Positions 36,846-49,612 are shown, numbered from the stretch's first letter. The stretch: 64,000 nucleotides of DNA from Allacma fusca (GCA_947179485.1 OX359246.1:2480001-2544000); one strand, 5' to 3'. Program-made: numbers and translations. The notes: generated by a model from the sequence alone, not told the origin.

Positions 36846-37177
36846 TGTCAGGTGACAGTTCTGTAGTTGCCCACTAACTTATAACATTAGTATACGGGCT
36901 AGCCTGCCCATATGTATTTATACATAATCTTATGTCTATCTTAATGTATGGATGACGTGGCATTGGGATGATTGGGAATGAGTGGAGTCCCAACTCGGTG
37001 TGTCTCGTGGGACTCATTAGTAGACGTTGGGACAGCTAGCAAGTAAGACATTATAACTTTAGGAGTCTAAGGAGTAAGACCTTAGCTAGTAAGTAGGTAA
37101 TTAGGAGGCTAGCAAGTCAGTAATAAATAAGTGTGCTCTAAAAGTATCTACGAACCTTCATCCATTTATTAGCACGC
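36846..37177 (+). repeat. Gypsy 5' LTR
   Basis: 332 bp, starting TGTCAGGTGACAG and shared with 51462-51793 up to ATTAGCACGC. If the LTR must end in CA, it ends four bases earlier at 37173. AATAAATAAG near 37126 may be the polyadenylation signal. Confidence 0.9.
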
Positions 37178-38001
37178 ATAAGTTACAATATTGTCCCTGC
37201 TGCTCAACCCTTTTTAAGGAGTGGCCCTGATCGTTTTTAATGCTGCCTGGAACTTCCCTGTGTTGAACAAAATCATCCACATCGGATCCGGAAAGATTCT
37301 CTACATCATTTCATACATTATTAATGACTGTTCCGTGATTGCTAAGTGTGTTCCTGCGAGTCCTTTAAATATATCCTGTCCTCTGTAATTGTGTTAATAA
37401 GATTTCGATTTAATTGGGTTCATGTGTAATATTTCCCCGATTACTACGTTACTCTCCGCTGTGACCGGATTTATTTTTGAGGTTATTTTTACCATAATAT
37501 TTCTGCATTTCCCCCTTTTCCCTGCTCATTCACTCAAATTTTGAGTCCCGCCTGTGTAGTCGTCATATCATTGTGAACTATATAAAATAATTATATGGTG
37601 AAATTAATTTTCTATATTGTGTGAGCCTTTGGTGAGTCTAAAAATTTAGCCGATACAATTCCTGTTTGGTTCGCCCATCTTGTCCGACCCGTTATCATCA
37701 AACCACGCCGTTGTCCATTTGATCCTGGAGTAAGTACATACCCACGGAGGATCAGATAAATTTCACCTTGACCACCTGTGAACTCATCATATCCAGATAC
37801 GCTGGCTATTGTTCCTTCAAGGTCTTGTTGATAAGATTTCGCTGACCCGTGTAATCTCCGATCAGGATTAATTTTTTGGGTTCTTTTTAAGCATCCAAAT
37901 TATCAACGTGGCCGTAAATCAGGGCCGAATAATTATCTTACCCGTGATTTGTTTAACTTGTGCCTGTTTGTCTGCTTTTATAGTATCTCGATAATTCAGA
38001 T
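37178..38001 (+). other. Gypsy leader (untranslated)
   Basis: About 820 bp between LTR and gag with no long frame. I do not recognise a tRNA-complementary primer site beginning TGG directly after the LTR, which is unusual for Gypsy; the priming mode is unresolved. Confidence 0.6.
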
Positions 38002-39484
38002 ATGGATCTACCTCCTGCTCACAATGATGGTGGCTGGGCTCCATCGGACCCATCGGCTTGGGATTTATTCGGTGCTTCTCCAGATTCACCACTTCCACCT
38101 CTACAACCTACTCAACAATCGTCTATTATGGCGTCCGTTAATGTGCCCGCACCTGATCTCCCCAGTGACTTTACTCTTCCCATGACTCCGAAATTTTCTG
38201 ATGAGAAGTACCGTAGGCTGGACCGTTTCCGTGCTGAAGTTGAACAAAACTACAGCGATGAGGATCCTCGGGCCTTCGTCCGTCATGTCAACCACTACTC
38301 CAAGGACATGTTTGTAAGTCCCGAATCTGTGGTACTTAATTTACGTAAATTTTTTCAGAAGTCTCCGGACAAGGCGGTAAAAAGAGTGGTTCCGTTCAGA
38401 ATTTCCGCGGATACGGCTCTTTGAGGAACTTGGTGGGCCCGCTCGTGACATTTGGGATTTTGTAGCCACTAGTCTCATTGACCGATTTGATCACGCCATT
38501 CTTCAACCTGAGAAGCAGGCTGCTTTGGATGGCTTTCGGTATTCTCCTGGCATGACAGCGGAGTCCTTTGTTGCCAAATTAAAGCACCTTTGCCTAGATT
38601 TCAATCCGCGTATGCCGGATGCGGACATTATTGAGCGGGCCCGTGGTAAATTGCCTTCCCGTATGGAGTCACTTGCAATAACTCGCTCCCGAACTCTCCA
38701 GGAATTCGTGAAAAATACCCGCGGTCTACTCCGGGATCCCGAGATGAATCCAAGTGCTCGGACACGTGCTACGATTTCCTCCGTATCCCAAGCCCCACAG
38801 GTGGCCGACAACTCAGTGAGAGCGAATACCACCCAGGTGTGTGACTATTGCAACCGCAATAATCACCATTGGAAGCAATGCCATGACCTCCAGAGGGACT
38901 TGGATGCTGGAAACACTACCCGGCTCATTTCAATGATGGAAACACGTAATGGTAGAGTCAACCGAAATAATAATAATAATGTAAATAATTTTGTGCCAGG
39001 TGCTAACGGGTTTTTCGCAGGCCAGCAACAGCTTCGTCCTCCCTCCCAGTTTCAGCACCAGCAACAACCTTCACGTCGGAATTCAAATTGGAACGTGCCT
39101 AATAATAATGTTCAACAATATTTTCCAAACTCACAGGATCTGATGCAGTTTGACGACGGTCCTCCTCCGTCCCAGCAATGGAACAATCCACCTCAGGGCG
39201 GAAACTCAAAAAATCTACCCAATTACCAAGCCCCTCGTAACTATCCACGTCAGGATAATTACCAGGGACAACAGTCTCATTACCAGAATCAACAACAATC
39301 GTATTATCCTCAGGGCCTGAGAGCTCATTACTCCTCGGCTCCTCAACAGCAGAATACAGGACGACGTCCTCCTTGGAATGACCGTGGGTATCGTAATGCT
39401 CAGCAACAGCAGTTCGCTGGTCCAATCCCTGCGTCACAGCCACAAGGACATCCTGGCGTTCCCGTCAACCCGGGAAACTGTTAG
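38002..39484 (+). pseudogene. gag: Gypsy gag (one frameshift)
   Basis: ATG at 38002. The first frame runs to a TGA at about 38422 and the protein continues in another frame (reading on through GPARDIWDFV) to the TAG at 39484, so a single-base change near 38415 separates two halves of one gag. After a capsid-like helical region (about residues 55-280), a nucleocapsid knuckle CDYCNRNNHHWKQC (CX2CX4HX4C) sits at about 38840. It is followed by an Asn/Gln-rich tail of some 180 residues (QQQ, NNNN and PPSQ runs). In this family gag packages the RNA; the Q/N-rich tail is unusual in length. Confidence 0.82.
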
Positions 39485-39546
39485 GTCTGGCGTTCGGGGA
39501 CGACCAGACCAACCTGCCTCATTCCACGTTCTCCACAACAACGAGT

Positions 39547-42500
39547 ATGCCGGCAACCTATTCCAAATCGAAACTGGAGGCCCGCAAATCTTGTTCAACT
39601 ACGTCGGTCCCAATTGTCCGACACTTCTCAGCTTTCTCTGATTCCAATAAAATTTACAATCCTAACCTATTTGTGCCATCTGATTGCCCATCTATTTGCA
39701 GGGATGTGATTATTGACATGCCGGATGAACCTACCGACCCGCCAGTAATTCCGCCTCCTGCTCGGGCTAAAAAGAAGGCTCGATTCAAGGATGAGATTCC
39801 CCGATCTCTTCCACAGGTTGATTGTAATGAGGGTTCAAAAACTCCCAACTTAATTAGTAAATACTACCTGAAGTCCCGTAAACGTATGGTATTGCGGGCA
39901 ATTCCTAACTGCGGATTTCCTTTACATGAGGACGATACCAGTCCCACCACTAATGATGGGGACGAATCTGTCTCATCGGAGTCTGTAATGATACAAGAGG
40001 TCCTCCGTCTATGTAAACTCACATATACCCGTAAGGACATTGTTTACCCGTTACGTCTCGCAGGTCATCGTCTCACATTGAGAGCCACTGTAGACACGGG
40101 ATCTATGATCTCCACGATGGCAGCTGCTACTGCCTCTTACTTAACTAAATATTGCCCTCAATCAATTAAAATTATTAATCTTGATCCCCAAACTTTTACT
40201 ACAATTTGTAAAACTCAAACAGGTTCGTTTTGTAGGTCTGCAATACTGTATTTCCACACTAATCGTGCCGAACATCTGGGTCATAACTACCGTTTTGCCA
40301 TTATCGAAGAAATGGACACTTTAGTTTTATTAGGTCTTAATTTTCACCGCAGGTTTGGTCTTCGCTTGGATATCCACGCTGATTTGATCGAGTACTACGG
40401 TCTCAATGGAACCGCCTGCGAAGACAAAGTTGGCCACTCTGACTCAGAAAACATGTGGATCGACACCAACAGTGATTGGAGTATTCGGAATTTAGATGCT
40501 CCATTCTCGGATTCTCTCGAATCATCCCGAGATCCGGAAGAGCATCCGGACGATCATGCTCGCCGTCGCAAGAAGCTTTACGCCTCTCTTGCTCGTAAGT
40601 TATCCAGGGAGGAGTCTAAGATACTTCGTCCCACAATCGACAATCTCGAACCTGACGACTCCGTTAATGAGTCTCTAGAGGTACACAGTCAACCCTCAAT
40701 CATGTCTGATCAATCATGTCAGAATACATTTAGTGATATTCAGTCACCGGCAATTAGATTTAGTGATTATCAGGAATATTCAATTGATTCTCAATTTGCT
40801 CCGAATACGGAAATCAATAATAATTTTTGTCCTACAGCCCAAGTCTTACAGGTAAATAAACCGAGACAGCGCTTTACAAAGGACGAAATCAAATTGGGTC
40901 CGAATATAACGGAACCGCAAATGAAAGGAATTATAAATATAACAAATAAGTACGCTAATAATTTTGCAAGAAATGATGAAGAACTAGGAGTAGTTAGATT
41001 ACCCTCCTGTAGTAATTAATACAGGCGATCATAAACCTTTCCATAAGTGTTCTTACAGGTTAGCACCGCTCGAAAAGCAGGTCCTGGAAGAACACGTGGA
41101 ACGCAATCTGAGACTGTGCGTGATTGAGCCTTGCGTCTCTCCTTATAACTCCCCTGTTATAGTCGTCCCCAAAAAGATGGATGACCAGGGAAACCTCCAG
41201 CACCGGGTCTGTGTCGATCTACGACAACTCAACGACCAGGTGGAGCAAAATACTTACCTCTTCGCGTGGATGACTGCCTGAATCACCTGGCCGGCGCAAA
41301 ATGGTTTATCACCCTCGACGCCCTCCAGGGATTCCTCCAGATGCGCCTATCCGAGGACAGTAAGTTGAAAACTGCCTTTGCTACTCCGCGAGGTAAACTT
41401 TGTTATAACCGCTTACCTTTCGGTTACAAAAATTCACCCGCAGAATATCAGACTATGATGGACACAATCTTGGGAAATTTAAAGTATACCGTTGCTTTAG
41501 TATATATAGATGATCTGCTAATGTTTGCTGAAGATTTCGACACTCTGTTGGTCCGGTTGGACATGGTTCTAGCTCGGGCCCAATCCTTTAATTTAACCTT
41601 TAAAGTCTCTAAATGTTACTTTGGCTTTAATCAATTACACTTTTTAGGACATGTAGTCAGCTCTCAAGGAACAGGCCCTGACCCTGCCAAAATCGAAACT
41701 GTACGAACATTTCCGAGCCCTAAATGTTTAAAAGAAGTAAAATCATTTTTAGGGTTTTGCAATTATTATAGGACCTTCATCAAGGACTTTGCTGGGAAGG
41801 CTCGCCCGTTGCATCATTTATCAAAAAAGGATGTGCCTTTTGTGTGGGGCGAGGTTGAAGAGGAAACATTCCAAAAACTGAAATAGGCCATGATAACGGC
41901 TCCGGTCTTGGATTTTTTTGACCCCTCGGCTTCTATCCGTTTGGTCACTGACGCTAGTGGCTATCGTATTGGTGGTGCCTGCGAGCAGTCTCACGATGGT
42001 AAAGTTTGGCGTCCTATAGCATTTGCGTCTTGCTTACTTAAAGGATCGGAGTTGAATTATTTGAACCCCGAAAAAGAGTGCCTCGCTATTGTTTATGCCT
42101 TTGAAGTTTTTAGGCCGTACATTATCCAGGTCAGGACCGACAAAGCAGCTCTGACTTCATTGTGTACAATGAAAGACCCTCACTCCCGAATTGCACGTTG
42201 GCAACTAAAGCTGGCCCAACAGGAGAAGGAGGTAGTCCATGTACCGGGTAAGCAAATCCCACATGTAGACATCCTGTCCCGGTATCCACTTCGTTCTCCT
42301 CAAATACCGGTACCTCAGTTACCCATTCAGATACTCGTCGAGGACGAACCTATTATTCAGGTTGTATTGGGTGTTCATGTTGAGGAATATTCTAAGCATC
42401 AACGAAAAGATTCTTCAATTCTAAGCATTATTAATGATTTAATTTTAAATGGTACTCCGGATAATGTTTATGGAAACAGATTTTCTAATAAGTATGCTCT

Positions 42501-43932
42501 TATTCAAGGATTAATGTTCCATATAGATAAACGATCCTCCGAGCCCTATAAGCTTGTGGTCCCGCCTACACTGAGAGGATCAATTCTCAAATTATCTCAT
42601 AATGATGGTCTGAATGGTGGACATGCTGGAATATACAAGACATATTCTAAGCTCTACCGCCACTATTATTGGAAGCAAATGAGATCCGACATTTTAAAAT
42701 ATATTCAGGGGTGCCCTACATGTCAGGCTGGAAATCCTTCAACTACGAAGCCTCCTGGACACATGCTTATGGTCCCAACTCCTGATGAAGTATTCACTAG
42801 AATTGCCGTAGACTATGTCGGACCTATTGATCCCATTTCCAAGTCTGGTAATAGGTACATCTTTGTGGCCATTGACCATACTAGCCGTTTCGCATGGGCA
42901 GCAGCGTCCCCCATGAATACTGCTCATGACTCTTGTAGATTGTTACAAAAGTTAATTTTTGAACAAATTGGAGTTGTCCCCTTCATTGTCACAGACAATG
43001 GGCCCCATTTTACAGGTTCCGAATTTGTCTGATTTTTGGAACGCCACGGTGTCAAACACATACGGATTATGCACAATCATCCCGCCTCGAACGTTAATGT
43101 GGAACGCAATAATGCGGAAATTAAGCGTTACATTCGCAGATATGTGTCGGCTAGCCGTGACAACTGGGATGAGTTGCTCGGGAAGGCCTGTAAAAATCAT
43201 AATATGCATGTACATGCCATGCCTAAGTTTACACCCTTTAGTTTAGTGTATGCAGTTCCGCCCAAGACAAAATTTGATCTGTTGACTTCAGTTATCTCGA
43301 CGGAACCACATAAAAATCCTACCGATCAACAGGAGGAACGTCGTGCTCGTGTTGTACAAGCTAATTTGAATACTACGAAAGCACAGGAACTTCGAGCTCA
43401 GAAGTTTAACAAAAACCGACATCCTAATACTTTTAAAGTCGGAGATTTGGTTTGGCTCTCTGACAAGGTTCGCCGTGGTCTCCAGCTTTACTGGATAGGC
43501 CCGTATCAAATAGTCGAAGCGCGTGGTAGTACCTCCTTCATTGTGGAATACCGCGGGACTAAACGTGCTAAACACCGTATTCTCCGAGTCCATTCTCATA
43601 ACATGAAATTATATAGGCCCCCTGTAGCATGGCAGAATGAATATGAGGATGTTTTTGTTCATAAAATCTTAAATGACTATGCTAATCATAATTCTCTACA
43701 GGAAATGCGCCCGGAGCATCGTTACCGTGACAGCCCTCCTCCTCTTCATCCTCGCCGACCTATTATTGTACCATTTGGATCTTCCACCGATTCCGGGGAT
43801 GACCAGCACTCTCCGTGGGTCACTAGACTTCGTTCATATGTCCCGAGTGTCCGAGCCAGAAGTCAAATATTGGACGTTTCTCAAGCTCCTCAGCTGGATG
43901 GGTTAAATAATACTAAAAAACCCACCACGTGA
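39547..43932 (+). pseudogene. pol: Gypsy pol: protease, RT, RNase H, integrase (disrupted)
   Basis: Protease active site VDTGS at about 40090. RT spans about 41060-41560, with PYNSPVIVVPKK, VDLRQLND and the catalytic YIDD at 41513. RNase H starts at LVTDASG (41943) with YNPEKE-like NPEKECLAIVYA. Integrase has H...H plus CPTC zinc ligands (42600-42730), VDYVG (first Asp), VTDNGPHF (second Asp, about 42990) and NVNVERNNAEIK (Glu, about 43090), then WIGPYQIVEA, a GPY/F module. Lesions: frame changes near 41005 and 41268, TAG at 41884, TGA at 43030. All catalytic residues are present, so the copy was functional until recently. Confidence 0.87.
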
Positions 43933-43987
43933 TTATGGCTCTGAATCTTTCCATTAGCTCTATTACCCACCTAATACTACGAAATTT

Positions 43988-46969
43988 ATGTCACCGAGAT
44001 CTCCTATTATCACTAGATCTCGATCTCGTGCGGCAGCGGCGGCTTCAAGTGCCATTCCGCCCACTCACAATCAGCCCCCAGAGCCTGATTTTTCCGATTT
44101 AATTCCATTTCTTAATTCTCAAGAATTTTCTGCTTCGTTTAAACAACATAATGTTGTTGTTCCTTCACAACCTGTGATTTCCAATCCTGATCAAGGCTCT
44201 GCACCCAAAGTTGCGGGCACTCGCTCTCGCAAAACGTCTATTAACGTACCCAATGACGAGTACTTACCTCCCAAAACTACGGCAAGAGAGGTGGTTCGAT
44301 CTCCCGTAGTGACCCGGTCCAGAGCCCGCTCTGACACAGCCGTACAGACAAATAGGTAGTGAGTCGGTTTTAGAACTTAATCGCATCCCTATTTATCCGC
44401 ATCCTCATTTGGACGGACCTGACTGTGTCGTTAACTCCCAATCAGCTCCTAATTGTGTCTCAATATCCAGTACGATAGGAGGTGACACAATTGTTTCCCC
44501 TCTTAGTCCTAATACATTACCATCTTTATTTGATGAATCTACCTATACTTCTGTTTGCTCAGATTCTGAGCTTCAGGATCCTCCGATTTTGTCTCCTCCG
44601 AAGTTACCACTTATATCTACTTCGGGTAGCGTTGACAATTCTACCGATCAACTAATTACCTTGCCGGGACAAAAATTTTCGGTTCCGCCTTTTTCAATAA
44701 ATACAACAGAGACCTTAACTACCTTCATGTCCCCGACTGACCACCACATAGTGAGCCCGTTTCAAATAGCTCACCCTTCCACTTTATCGCTATCAAATAC
44801 ACAGAAACAGTCCTCTGTAGGGCCCCCAATATTAGTCACGCCCCCAACTCCGGCGGCTCCGGCTCAGTCTGAGTCACGTTGTTCGTTAATTCCAACTACA
44901 TTTCCTTTTGACTCCGGGGGTTCATTTCCCATACCGTGTGCTTGCAAACCTAAACTGACCCTTAATGTCACTAAAGGTGAAGTCCCAATCATTAATGTAT
45001 GTCCTCCCAGCCCTCAGGTAATGGGCACTACAGATTTAAGTACTTCATTAGTTAATTCATTTTTGCCACTGTCGAAACAGGAGGATAAATTTACTGAAAC
45101 TGTCCTACCTAAACCCAATTCAAAATCTGAATCTCCGACTCAGCCTTCGGAATAACATCCCCGCCGAATTCTCGAACGGAGATATTTTCTCAACCCGATA
45201 GTCCCGAATTTACGAACCAGATATGTACAAATTTGCTTGATACATTTAATTCTATTTCTACAGAGGATTATCCACATACAGTTAGACTTGACTCCAAGAT
45301 AGTTACGACTGGCCCAGTAACCGCTGACGCTACTTTAGCCCAAAATACTGAAGTTTTGCCTTATATAGAGGAACTGTTACAAACGGTTGGTTCATCGGAA
45401 TCTAGTCTCAGCGGCACAACTGTTGACTCTCCCGTCCGTTCTCCTGATCGAGCCCAGAACTCTACGGTTGATTTATTTACCTCGGCTCAGGGTTCTGAAA
45501 CCATGTCTTAATCCTTTGATCATCCTGATTCCGATGAATTTGTTGACCCACTGTTTCACTCATCTGCTCATGACTTACATAACATGACAAAAGGGTGCCC
45601 ACCAGTAACCTCAACACATTCACCTACATCTCCAATCCTTACTGACACGGCTAAGAGTCCTGTGGATAGACATAGTCCACCAGATTCTATTTCCGTTCCT
45701 AAAATTTTTGCCTCTACTCAGCCACATGTGTCCCCGTCTTGCCAAATGGACTGGACCCCATACCGCCGTACTTACGAGCCGTGTGATACTGGGCCTTCCT
45801 CATTGCCATCTCCTGATACTCAAACACCCAATCGGTTATCGAGCTGTACGGACTCAGTCCAGTTGTCTAAACTTGCCTCTGTTACCAGTAAACGTTTCCG
45901 GGTATCTCCGACAATGCCAGAGGGTACTTCCTCTCAAACTATGCATAAGCGTTTGAATCAGGGTGGATGTACCATTTACAATACAAGGTCGGTAATAACG
46001 CGATACTTGCCCGTAAATGTCCGTCCGATAGTTCTCTCCGAATTCCGGGTGTCTCCTACGCAGATGTGGTTACTAAATCAACTAAACACATTGTATCCCG
46101 CCCCAATAGTCAATCACACCCATTAAATATTTGTGCCCCTGCATTTTTTGCCTGCGGGAGCTATGGCTCCGCCTTCTCCTCCGGAGGTCACCAAACAGAC
46201 CACTGGTTCGTCTCCCACACAGTCCATTCCTGTTAGTGATAACACTAAACTGGAAACTGTCAGGAACTCCTCCGTGGACCTTCGTAGTCCTCCATTGCCC
46301 CCATTGAGGGTACTCTGCAGGGAGCAACTTCACTATTGAAGTCCCCACCTGCGGTTTCACATATCGTTAAACATACACCTAACGAACTCTCTAGGAACTA
46401 ATACTCTTTTTATTTCTTCCAGGTCCGTGCCGACGGATGGTCCTATTGATCCCTCTATTGTTGCGGGGCAACAATACCCCAACCCCGGGGGAAGGACGGG
46501 TATACCCGTTACCACTTCAAAATCTACCTCAAACTCATCACATATATTGAGAGGAGCTCCTAAGTTCGGCTCCGCATTTGTTAAAAATGCTCCTCAAACT
46601 ATCGCAGAAACTCCGCCCCCAGAGGTCAAACCCGTCACCTCTGCTAGTCCGGTTTCGAAGCGGGCAGTTGTCAAAGGGTCTCATGAGGACTTTCCGAAAG
46701 CTTTGTACAACCCCCTAACTTCTAAAATGGTTCCGAAAAGTTCCGGTTCCAGCAAATCATCTACGGGCTTCCGTAAGAGCAATAAAAGTTCCATTCCAGA
46801 GCTGGAATTAAATCATATTTTAGCTCGCCCAGCGGCCAAGGCCGTGGCTCATCAAAACTATGAAGGAAGTCCTCAGGCTGCGGACGTACGATCCCACGAA
46901 TTCCGGCGCAGTGGACGCCAAAGGACAAAAACAGATCTATTTCAGTCCCTAGATATTCGTAAAAAATGA
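43988..46969 (+). pseudogene. Gypsy ORF3: Ser/Thr/Pro-rich protein of unknown function (interrupted)
   Basis: ATG 55 bp after pol. Most of the 3 kb is open in one frame: pieces 43988-44359, 45233-45511, 45584-46126 and 46427-46969. The piece 44409-45155 is in another frame, and stops fall between pieces. The predicted product is of low complexity with many SP, TP and PP pairs, a basic RSRSR/RTRSR start (ITRSRSRAAAAA) and a basic end (RRSGRQRTKTD). A splice-acceptor-like tract (TTTTTATTTCTTCCAG) ends at 46422 just before the last piece. I recognise no domain, and there is no signal peptide or membrane segment, so it is not a typical env. Composition suggests a disordered nucleic-acid-binding protein. 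Confidence 0.55.
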
Positions 46970-48109
46970 GTTGGGACTGCTCTATGGTTTGGTGTCTTTT
47001 TGTCATTTTATATGCTAATTTTTGAAAACGTTTTCATTCATATTAATATGACAGGATTATTGGTCCTAGTTAAAATAATAATGAATGCACGGGCACGCTT
47101 CATTAAAAATGAGAGCCCGCTTAAATATTATTTTGAATATTTTCTTTGGGACATTGCTCCGGTGTGTCATTTGAACACAGTGTGGGGAGTTTCAGGGAAA
47201 ATTTCATTTAAATTTTGAGAATTTCAAGGGTATGGGTTATTTTGAGCTTCATGCAAAGTAGGAATATTTCCAGATTTATTCCTTACTTGTCCTAAATTGA
47301 TCCTATAAATATTCCTAATTTTTGACACAAAGTGGATTTGGAAATGTTAAATAATTTACATAATTATACTAAATGTAATTTATTATATGGGCACAGGCCC
47401 ACCACATGTATGGATTTTCCATGAAAATCCTACTTACATTTACACAAACATAATACATAATCCTGAATAATAGGTATTATTTTTATTTAAAGTAACAGAT
47501 TACTTAACCATAATTCCCATTCTGTTTTGAATCTGCCTGTTTGGTAAGACCGAACGTGCACTTTACCCCTAAAAAGATACCTACACATACACATACACAA
47601 ACATTTACACTTCTACGAAGTCTATAGATTATACTATAGACACACGTATAGGATGTACATATATGACCTCAGAAAAGTGTCTTTTAGACCAGGGTCATCC
47701 TTCCTTCCATTTATGGTAATTTCTCTTGGGTAAGGAATTCTTCTTTCTTCATAATTTACTTCCATTTATCAGTCCCGAACTGCGTGAGGCGGACCTGTTA
47801 AAACTGTTGGGAGATATGAAAGTGGGTCAGTACCATAATTACATTACCTACTCCTAAGACTCCTAGAATTTATTAATAACCTTCCAAGATAATCAAATAT
47901 TACATTTGCCTAACAATTCCTACCTCAGTTACCTAAAGCAGTAAAAATAGTTTGCCTGTCACAGACCTAATAATTTACATTTTGCATTCCGCACAATTTA
48001 CCTTAAACAATCTACTCTGGTCTCTCAACTGGAATTCCTGACCAGTTAATCCTGCCTAAAATTTACTGGATAAAATAAAACCTTACCTTTGAGTAATCCT
48101 AGTCACTTT
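46970..48109 (+). other. Gypsy internal non-coding stretch
   Basis: Over 1.1 kb of AT-rich sequence inside the element with no long frame. It contains a short ACACATACAC microsatellite near 47580. It probably serves as intron or leader for the downstream ORFs. Confidence 0.5.
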
Positions 48110-48111
48110 TT

Positions 48112-48259
48112 CTTCATTCCAATTCTGATCCTCGATCGCGTGGCTGACTCCATTTTCGCTCTCCATTGAAGTTGAGACTGCTTCTCGTGGTTCCCTTCGG
48201 ACTGCTCTTCTGGATCCTTTAGTCGAAGCTTTTTTACACGATAAATTAGACACGGAGAC
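48112..48259 (+). other. Possible shared leader exon of the Gypsy accessory ORFs
   Basis: An open stretch after a TGA near 48109 reads through ETASRGSLRTALLDP and ends at GGAGAC|GTAAGT, a strong donor at 48260. The donor leaves two bases of a codon. The acceptors at 48420 and 50004 both supply one base and then continue in the frames of the two downstream ORFs. An upstream acceptor could be the AG near 48170 after a pyrimidine-rich run. This is inference from splice motifs and phase only. Confidence 0.4.
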
Positions 48260-48420
48260 GTAAGTTTAACACTATATTGGTTCTCTGTAAATTCTGTAGA
48301 ACATAAGAATATTTTTAGTGTATATTGAAAATCAGGCCTGAAATACGGGACTAGGTCTTTATGTCCGCGGATAGTATAATTAAAATATTATGAACCTTAC
48401 CCGCTTTTTCGGTAACGCAG
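48260..48420 (+). other. Candidate 161-bp intron in the Gypsy accessory region
   Basis: Begins GTAAGTTTAAC and ends TTTTTCGGTAACGCAG. Removing it joins the preceding open stretch in frame with the ORF whose ATG is at 48428. Confidence 0.4.
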
Positions 48421-48427
48421 TTTTTCC

Positions 48428-49612
48428 ATGGCTCAACAGCTTCTACATAAGGGGGCCCGTGTGTTACCTGCCCGTTTGGCCAACAAGCACATCCATACCA
48501 ATCTTGCGGATCGGTTTGAGAGGATGGAAGATCATCTTACTGTTCGAGAACCTACAAAAGAAACCGAATCCAACGAGTGGTATCTGGCATACTTCAATGA
48601 GGTTCAGGAGCAACGAATTAAACTCCTCCCCTCCGAATTTGTCCTGGAAAGTTATAGGGCTGAGTGGTTCCAATATTTTGTCGCACTCACCAACACTGAT
48701 TCCCACCACTCCCTTAACGTGTCCGTCTTTGATACACGTACCAACGCCCCCATTTCTGAGGACTATGAAGATTTCCAATCAGTTTTGGATCTGGATGATC
48801 TTCGTTATTACTCCCCTCCTTCAGGATGGGAACGTTTCAAGAAGGTTCATCAAGTGCTGACTATGAGAATTGTCGCCTTGCCTAAGATGTTTTGTTTTAC
48901 ATGTGCCAGTCAAGAACACACTTCTACAGCATGTGCCCAACCTAGCCAACCCGATACAGTGGTTTGGATCGACTTGGAAGACCGACTGGAGCAATTACAA
49001 CAATTAATTGCTCAAGCTGAGGGCGTGTTGCTTTCAACTAAACTTTCAGCCGAACAACCTCTTCATCAGCAACTAACAATTCTCTCCCTCCCCTCTTCTC
49101 AAGATCAATCTATTGACTCCTCCGGGTCCGACTACAGAATCATTAGTCTTATGAGCCCCTGGACACAACTCACTAATTTCCGATATTTCTTTGCCCCAAT
49201 TCCCCCGGAACTTACTATTTGCTTTAATGATAACTATTCCCGAAAGTTTCACTCCACTGTTCTTGCATCACTATCTGTGCATATGCGTCGGCTCATTGGT
49301 CAGGACCGAATCTTTAATTTTGAGGAGCGTCTAGAGTTTAAGTGGGAGTCATGTAGCTCCGATATTTTGAATTTGGTGTGGGAGTTATTTTATGATGGTA
49401 AAGTTAACGTCCATCAAACTCTGCTCTCACAATTTAAGAAGGGACTCCATCTTCTACGAGTCCCTTTCTACACCCAGACCCGTTCTTCCAACTTTCCTCC
49501 CACTCCCTCCCTCAGTATCAACAGTGTCAATAATGAGGCTCGGTGTGAGCTCTGTTCCATGCCCACTCCGACATTGGATTTTTTGGTGACTCATATGAGG
49601 TACCATGAATAA
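48428..49612 (+). CDS. Gypsy accessory ORF4: CCHC knuckle, BTB/POZ-like region and C2H2 finger
   Basis: 394 residues, uninterrupted, ATG in TCCATGG context, in the position where env usually lies. Three things are visible. Residues 156-169 are a CX2CX4HX4C knuckle (CFTCASQEHTSTAC). Residues about 259-349 follow the BTB pattern: a hydrophobic strand (ELTICFND), F-H-S-T-V-L-A-S-L-S (compare the F.aHk.vLaa.S of BTB domains), a strand-helix, then LVWELFYDGKVNV and LLSQFKKGLHLLRVPF, like the .iYtG.v.v and .ll.aA..L.v parts. Residues 373-393 are a perfect C2H2 spacing (CX2CX12HX3H). There is no signal peptide or membrane helix. The order BTB then C2H2 is that of host BTB-ZF transcription factors. 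Knuckle and finger are certain as patterns; BTB is a pattern-level call. It is intact although pol is broken. Confidence 0.6.
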   Translation: MAQQLLHKGARVLPARLANKHIHTNLADRFERMEDHLTVREPTKETESNEWYLAYFNEVQEQRIKLLPSEFVLESYRAEWFQYFVALTNTDSHHSLNVSVFDTRTNAPISEDYEDFQSVLDLDDLRYYSPPSGWERFKKVHQVLTMRIVALPKMFCFTCASQEHTSTACAQPSQPDTVVWIDLEDRLEQLQQLIAQAEGVLLSTKLSAEQPLHQQLTILSLPSSQDQSIDSSGSDYRIISLMSPWTQLTNFRYFFAPIPPELTICFNDNYSRKFHSTVLASLSVHMRRLIGQDRIFNFEERLEFKWESCSSDILNLVWELFYDGKVNVHQTLLSQFKKGLHLLRVPFYTQTRSSNFPPTPSLSINSVNNEARCELCSMPTPTLDFLVTHMRYHE

